Shown here piece after piece: positions 59,638-64,000 of a stretch of 64,000 bases of DNA. The DNA comes from Nisaea denitrificans DSM 18348. Its GTDB lineage: Bacteria; Pseudomonadota; Alphaproteobacteria; Thalassobaculales; Thalassobaculaceae. Under the pieces are notes generated by a model, which made no database searches, was not told the DNA's origin, and saw only the letters and a list, made by a program, of their open reading frames with translations. The translations under genes and the position numbers were made by a program. The stretch is from contig NZ_KE384531.1 of assembly GCF_000426505.1 (NCBI RefSeq), positions 495,384-559,383 of the forward strand, read 5' to 3'. The stretch's first letter is position 1; every line of letters begins with the position of its first letter.

Positions 59638-61854
59638 TTAGTTGCTGGAGAAGCCGCCGAGATGTTTGAAGGCAATTCGCAACATGACGGTTTGTTCCGG
59701 TTCGATATCGTCGTCTTCCAGTTCGCTTCTTTCATAGACAAGGCCGAATGTGAAGCACTCATCGGCATAAACCAGCCCGGAAGATGCGATCAGGGTGCGG
59801 TTGGCACCATCTGAGAAGTCCTGCACGATCCGTCCGTTCGCGCTCCAAAACTCGCTTAGTTTCAAGGAGCCGGAGATATCGAGCTGTTCCCGTTTCAGGA
59901 AATTGGTCTCACCCGCAATATCATCGGGATTGGTTTCGTCGTCGAGGAGCACATAGTCAGCGTTGATCGAGAAGCGGGGATGCTGATAACGCATGCCGAT
60001 CTCGCTGCGACGCGGGGTGAAGTCATCCTTGTCGAGCCGGAACCGCAACAGGAAGTCGAGATCTTGGCTCGGACTGATATGCACCCGGCCGACATAGTCC
60101 GAGAGATCGTCGTCAAGGCCTGATCCGGCCTCGAACGGGCCATCCCCGAAGAACTGGTAACTCTGGCCGAAAAGCAAGCTGGAGGAGCCGCCTCCATTGC
60201 CATAGACGCCCGTTTTGAAACCATAGTCGACGCGGCTGCCACTCGTCACCCTATCGCTTCCGGTGAACCGGTTCATGCGAAACAGGTTGGTGTCATCGAA
60301 CAGGAAGGACTGACTGTCCTCATTGGAGATCGCGTCCGGATTTCCGCCGTTGGGGGAAAGCACGAGATTGACGATCGGCTCGACGGTCTGGTGGTAGTTT
60401 TCTCCAGCCTTGGCCAGCGGATAGCGCCAGTTCATCCCGACCTGGGGGAACAGCCGCCCGGTGTCTCCACCCTCGCCGTTCGCAAGGTCGTCGGTCTGGT
60501 AGAAGTCGCTGTCGAGTGTCGCGGTCAGGGTGTAAATGTCCCCGGCCGGAGCGATATAGGGCAGGGACCAGCCGCTGCGTATGGCTATCTTTCTGCTGTC
60601 CGCGCCGGTCTCCCGGGTCAGCGACATGGCGGTTGCATCCAGTTGGAAACGTCCACCTGCCGGATCCGGTTCGCCGACAAAACTATACTCGAAAAGCGGC
60701 GCGACCGTCGGGGACTTGTCTCTGGAATCACCCGGGTTGAGGCCCTGAAATTTCAACGCTTGAACGGAGGTGTAATTGCGGCCCCTGAAGCCTTCGGCGT
60801 ACGCCCGGGAGGTCAGGACCTCACGGCTGTCGAGGCGATAGCGGCGCAGGTATGTACGGCCGCTGGATTGCTCCAGGTCGAAGCCGCCGCGCCATGTCGG
60901 GTCGAAATCGAAGCGCCCCTCAAGATCCACGCTGCCTTCGGGATCCTGCTCGCCGGTTTCTATATTGTTGTCGCGCTGATCAAGCAGCCCTGCCGTGCCC
61001 TGAAAATCGATGAGCCCATCGGCGAACCTTTGCCGGTATCTGGCCTTCAGTATGCCGCCGTCTTCGGAATAGACGATAGGCATGAGCTCCAGGTCTTTGG
61101 ACTCGTCAATCACCTGATAGTAGGGCTGGCCATAGATGAAGCCGAGTTCGTCCGAGGTACCGATCAGAGGCGCAAGGAAACCGCTGCGCCGATCCACCGT
61201 CGGGTCCGGATGCGCCAGATAGGGGGTGTAGAGCACCGGGACGCCGAACATCTCAAGGGTCGCATCGTTGTAAATGATGTCCTTGGCGACCTCGTCATGC
61301 ACGATCTTCCGGGCCTTGATCTGCCAGAGTGGCGGCCGTGACGCGTCTTCCTTGCAGCTCTCGCAAGGTGTGAAGACGGCGCGTGACAAGATCTTGCGCT
61401 GATCGGCGGTGCGCGTTCCCCGGTTCGCGGCAAAACGAGAACCGTCCGTCAGGCGGAGCCGAATATTGTCGATGACGCCGGTCTTCAACTCGTTTTGCAA
61501 TTCCGCATAATCGCTGAAGATGACCTCTCCCGTCGGCTCCAGCAGGGAGATATTGCCGCTGGCGATCACGGTATCTTCGCGCTGATTGTAGGTGACGCTG
61601 TCGGCCAGCAGAACGCGGTCGTTCTGCGAGAGTTCCACATTGCCGCGAGCGGTGATGGTGCCAAGGGTTTCGTCGTGCACCAGCTCGTCGGCGACCATCA
61701 GCACCGGCGCATCGCCGATGGCGCTCTCCTGGGCGCTTGCAGGTCTGGACTGGGTGGCCTGCACACTAAAGCAGACAGCGGCGACCAGGACATGGCAGCA
61801 GATTGTCTCGAGATGGCGGCGTGTCCGGTTCCAGAAATGAAGGCCCAGGATCAT
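59638..61854 (-). CDS. lptD: LPS-assembly outer-membrane protein LptD
   Basis: A 738-aa outer-membrane beta-barrel that inserts LPS into the outer leaflet with LptE. The signal peptide leads to an OstA/LptA-like domain (VADELVHDETLGTITARGNVEL, then VLLADSVTYNQREDTVIASG, each listed as its first segment). Cysteines at FTPCESCKED and in ADECFTFGLVYE are the pairs that form disulphides in the family. The barrel has LWQIKARKIVHDE and many alternating strands ending in EQTVMLRIAFKHLGGF. It starts 3 nt after lptG and is followed by surA, its chaperone. Confidence 0.94.
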   Translation of the reverse strand: MILGLHFWNRTRRHLETICCHVLVAAVCFSVQATQSRPASAQESAIGDAPVLMVADELVHDETLGTITARGNVELSQNDRVLLADSVTYNQREDTVIASGNISLLEPTGEVIFSDYAELQNELKTGVIDNIRLRLTDGSRFAANRGTRTADQRKILSRAVFTPCESCKEDASRPPLWQIKARKIVHDEVAKDIIYNDATLEMFGVPVLYTPYLAHPDPTVDRRSGFLAPLIGTSDELGFIYGQPYYQVIDESKDLELMPIVYSEDGGILKARYRQRFADGLIDFQGTAGLLDQRDNNIETGEQDPEGSVDLEGRFDFDPTWRGGFDLEQSSGRTYLRRYRLDSREVLTSRAYAEGFRGRNYTSVQALKFQGLNPGDSRDKSPTVAPLFEYSFVGEPDPAGGRFQLDATAMSLTRETGADSRKIAIRSGWSLPYIAPAGDIYTLTATLDSDFYQTDDLANGEGGDTGRLFPQVGMNWRYPLAKAGENYHQTVEPIVNLVLSPNGGNPDAISNEDSQSFLFDDTNLFRMNRFTGSDRVTSGSRVDYGFKTGVYGNGGGSSSLLFGQSYQFFGDGPFEAGSGLDDDLSDYVGRVHISPSQDLDFLLRFRLDKDDFTPRRSEIGMRYQHPRFSINADYVLLDDETNPDDIAGETNFLKREQLDISGSLKLSEFWSANGRIVQDFSDGANRTLIASSGLVYADECFTFGLVYERSELEDDDIEPEQTVMLRIAFKHLGGFSSN

Positions 61855-61857
61855 GGA

Positions 61858-62952
61858 TTAACCATCCTCAAGGTGAAGCAGACTGGCGCAGCCGAGCAGC
61901 GCGGTCACGGTCGCCGGTGTCCAGGCGGCAAGCACTTCCGGAATCCGGGCGGACAATCCCAGAGCGAAAACCAGGTCGGATGCGAAATAAAGAAAAAATC
62001 CGGTGAACAGGCCGGCGCTGACCCAGACCATGGTCCCGCCGCGCCGGGTCAGGCGAAGCGAGAAGGTGGCTGCTATCAGGACCATCGCGCAAAGCAGCAG
62101 CGGCGAAGCGAGCAAAGCATGCCAGTAGAGCCTGTGCCGGACCGCGGAAAAGCCTGCGCTCTCCAGAATAGAGATGAATTTAGGCAGCTCCCAGAACGAC
62201 ATGGTCTCCGGTGGAGAAAAGCTGTCCTGGATGTTTTCGAGCGTGAGTGCCGTTGGAAGGCGATAAACAGAGCGGGTTTCCGGAATGGCGTTCTTGGTGG
62301 TCAGGATGACGTTATTCATCTGCCAGAAGCCGGATTTCAATGTTGCTTCTGCGGCGTCGACCCTGGCGTCGAAGTTGTCTTCTCCCTCGAAGAACAGCAC
62401 GGTCAGGCCGGACAGGCTGGCGCCGTCGGCCGCCACGCCAGTGGCATGCAGGACGAAATGGCCGGTACTGGTCTGCTCCCGGAGCCACAGACCACCATCT
62501 GTCAGCGCCATGAAGTTTCCCTTATCCCGCAGGATCTTGTTCTCGAGCGCTTCGTATTTGGCCGTCATCACGGAGGCAACCGGATTGAAGACGGTGATCT
62601 TGAAGACCCCGATCAGGAACGCAATCATCAGGGCTGGCAGCAGGAACTGCCAGACTGAAACCCCTGCCGCGCGGGCCACCACAAGTTCGTTCGAACGCGT
62701 CATCCGGGTAAAGGCCAGCATGGCGCCGAACAGGGTGGCAAATGGCAGGATGGTCTGCCCCATCTGGGGGGCTTTCAGTGCCGCCATTTGCAGCATCAGG
62801 GTCAGGGTTGCGAGTTCTTTGTCAGAACCCCGTCGCAGCAACTCGATGGCATCGAGCAGATAAACAATCCCCATGATCGCGAAGAAAGTGCCGAGCACCC
62901 AGAACAGGAACTGCTTGCCGAAATAAAATGAGAGCGTCCCCGACAATTTCAT
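61858..62952 (-). CDS. lptG: LPS export ABC transporter permease LptG
   Basis: A 364-aa inner-membrane protein with three N-terminal and three C-terminal helices around a periplasmic jellyroll domain. LSFYFGKQFLFWVLGTFFAIM and GQTILPFATLFGAMLAFTRM with SNELVVARAAGVS are typical YjgP/YjgQ family segments. With LptF and the ATPase LptB it extracts LPS and passes it to LptC. It overlaps lptF by 4 nt, so the two are coupled. LptB and LptC genes are not in the window. Confidence 0.93.
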   Translation of the reverse strand: MKLSGTLSFYFGKQFLFWVLGTFFAIMGIVYLLDAIELLRRGSDKELATLTLMLQMAALKAPQMGQTILPFATLFGAMLAFTRMTRSNELVVARAAGVSVWQFLLPALMIAFLIGVFKITVFNPVASVMTAKYEALENKILRDKGNFMALTDGGLWLREQTSTGHFVLHATGVAADGASLSGLTVLFFEGEDNFDARVDAAEATLKSGFWQMNNVILTTKNAIPETRSVYRLPTALTLENIQDSFSPPETMSFWELPKFISILESAGFSAVRHRLYWHALLASPLLLCAMVLIAATFSLRLTRRGGTMVWVSAGLFTGFFLYFASDLVFALGLSARIPEVLAAWTPATVTALLGCASLLHLEDG

Positions 62953-64000
62953 GCGGGCGACCCTTCGACCGGTGCGGACGGAGAGCGTGGCCGGCGCAGC
63001 TTCTGACGGGCCAGAATGATCAGGCAGATCAGTATTGGTGCGATTGCGCTGCCATACATCAGCGGCAGCAATCCGAACTCCTTGGCCGCCGCGTATTTCG
63101 AGCCGAGAACTGCCGCCTGCACCAGGCCGACCAGAACGACCGCGACAATCAGGCGGCGGCTCTGGCCCCGGCGGGAGAATTCCCCCTTTAGAATGACGAC
63201 CAGCCCAATCAATGGCAGGGCGAGGCCGAGCAGCGGCGTGACCAGGCGGCTATGCCCCTCGGCCTTGTATTTGAGGAAATTGCGGGGCTGGGTGATTTGC
63301 TCCGTCGGGTTGAGCAACTCGTCGACGAAAAGCTCGTTTTGGTCGCGCGCCGTACGCTGGCCCACTTCGCCCAGGCCGCCAAGATCGACAGTGTAGCGAT
63401 CGAAATAGAGAATATTGATACGCCCGGTCGCATTTTCGCGTGCCTGCCGGTTGCCGTTCACCATCAGGACTTTCGGATCATTGCCATCGAGAATCAGCGC
63501 CCCTCGTTCGGCCAGCAGGGTGACCGACTCGCTCTCGTCACGATCATCCTGGACGATAATCCCGGCAAGCTCCCCGTCCGGTTGGCGGGCGCGCACGAAA
63601 ACCGTCACGTCGTCGCTGATAGAATTGAAGACACCCTCGCGCAGCAACACGTTGGTGTAATTGTGCCGGATCTGGAACTGCAGCTCCTTGAAGCCGCGGT
63701 AAGAGACCGGGACCAGGTACAGGCTCAGCAGATAGCCGAGCAGAGTAACAATGATGGAAACGATTATGGCCGGGCGGGCAAGCCCCAGCGGCCCGAGGCC
63801 GGACGCGGTGAGCACGACCAGTTCGCGATCGCTTGCCATCCGGCTATAGACGAACATCGTCGCGGCGAAACAGGCAATGGGCAGCACCAGCGATAGCCAA
63901 GTCGGCATCAGCAGAACAGTGAAGTAGATGAATGTCGCGAGCGGTAGGCCCCGGTTCACGATCATGTCGATGAAACGCAGGGACTGGCTCAGCCAGATGA
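62949..64000 (-). CDS. lptF: LPS export ABC transporter permease LptF, partial
   Basis: Reading leftwards from the right edge, the frame gives IWLSQSLRFIDMIVNRGLPLA, so the gene starts beyond base 64000; the ATG at 63963-63965 is internal. The visible ~350 residues have LPIACFAATMFVYSRMASDREL, the periplasmic jellyroll (VTVFVRARQPDGELAGIIVQD) and the C-terminal helices. SRRGQSRRLIVAVVLVG is in the last part. It is the first gene here of the LPS-transport operon and overlaps lptG by 4 nt. Confidence 0.93.
   Translation of the reverse strand, partial: IWLSQSLRFIDMIVNRGLPLATFIYFTVLLMPTWLSLVLPIACFAATMFVYSRMASDRELVVLTASGLGPLGLARPAIIVSIIVTLLGYLLSLYLVPVSYRGFKELQFQIRHNYTNVLLREGVFNSISDDVTVFVRARQPDGELAGIIVQDDRDESESVTLLAERGALILDGNDPKVLMVNGNRQARENATGRINILYFDRYTVDLGGLGEVGQRTARDQNELFVDELLNPTEQITQPRNFLKYKAEGHSRLVTPLLGLALPLIGLVVILKGEFSRRGQSRRLIVAVVLVGLVQAAVLGSKYAAAKEFGLLPLMYGSAIAPILICLIILARQKLRRPRSPSAPVEGSPA

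Noticed and set aside
1-64000. CRISPR arrays, insertion sequences, integrases, rRNA operons
   Set aside because: No regularly spaced repeats, transposase-like proteins, integrase motifs or rRNA-like sequence were seen on either strand.

Overview
The window looks like a chromosomal segment of a GC-rich Gram-negative alphaproteobacterium, probably Rhodospirillales-like. Supporting signs are a COQ9-family gene next to and divergent from rpsU, GAAC-N7-GAAC LexA boxes of the alphaproteobacterial type, an imuA/imuB/dnaE2 mutasome, an NADP-isocitrate dehydrogenase of the eukaryote-like class, an RNase E with an acidic insertion in its S1 domain, and an lptF-lptG-lptD-surA-pdxA-rsmA operon. The order-level placement is inference. 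I saw no rRNA, tRNA, CRISPR array, transposase or integrase.

Layout. 1-5.0 kb: the end of an AIM24-family gene, rpsU, def with the COQ9-like gene, an amidase/DUF2848/TIGR02444 operon and a YdcH-like gene. 5.0-13.2 kb: a GT8-like glycosyltransferase, a class III aminotransferase, purEK, and a leftward set of surface-glycan-type genes (TPR-GT9 fusion, two methyltransferases, WbqC). 13.3-18.1 kb: acyl-CoA synthetase, M3 peptidase and a PLP-dependent desulfhydrase-type lyase. 18.1-25.5 kb is the plastic part. It holds an AT-rich PD-(D/E)XK-like gene, a DUF1835 gene, and the remains of a tandem duplication: two truncated gene copies fused at a 5-bp microhomology, with two lipoprotein genes where the second GST copy should lie.

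25.6-32.4 kb: a MerR regulator with its textbook 19-bp-spacer promoter driving a CDF-type metal transporter, then a complete peptide-type ABC importer. 32.5-39.5 kb: an SOS mutasome locus in which imuA is separated from imuB-dnaE2 by a membrane PilZ gene. Each half has its own LexA box. 39.6-42.4 kb: small accessory genes, including a TetR regulator with two matching operators facing a VOC-family gene.

42.5-64 kb is housekeeping: icd, a LOG-family gene, a LysM/Ig-like protein, psd-pssA, prfB with its programmed +1 frameshift, mrcA, an N-acetylmuramoyl-L-alanine amidase, rne behind a roughly 540-nt gap with a strong hairpin just upstream of its start, and the LPS-transport operon, which runs off the right edge inside lptF. 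The cell-envelope genes (psd, pssA, mrcA, amidase, surA, lptD, lptG, lptF) form the functional theme of the right third.
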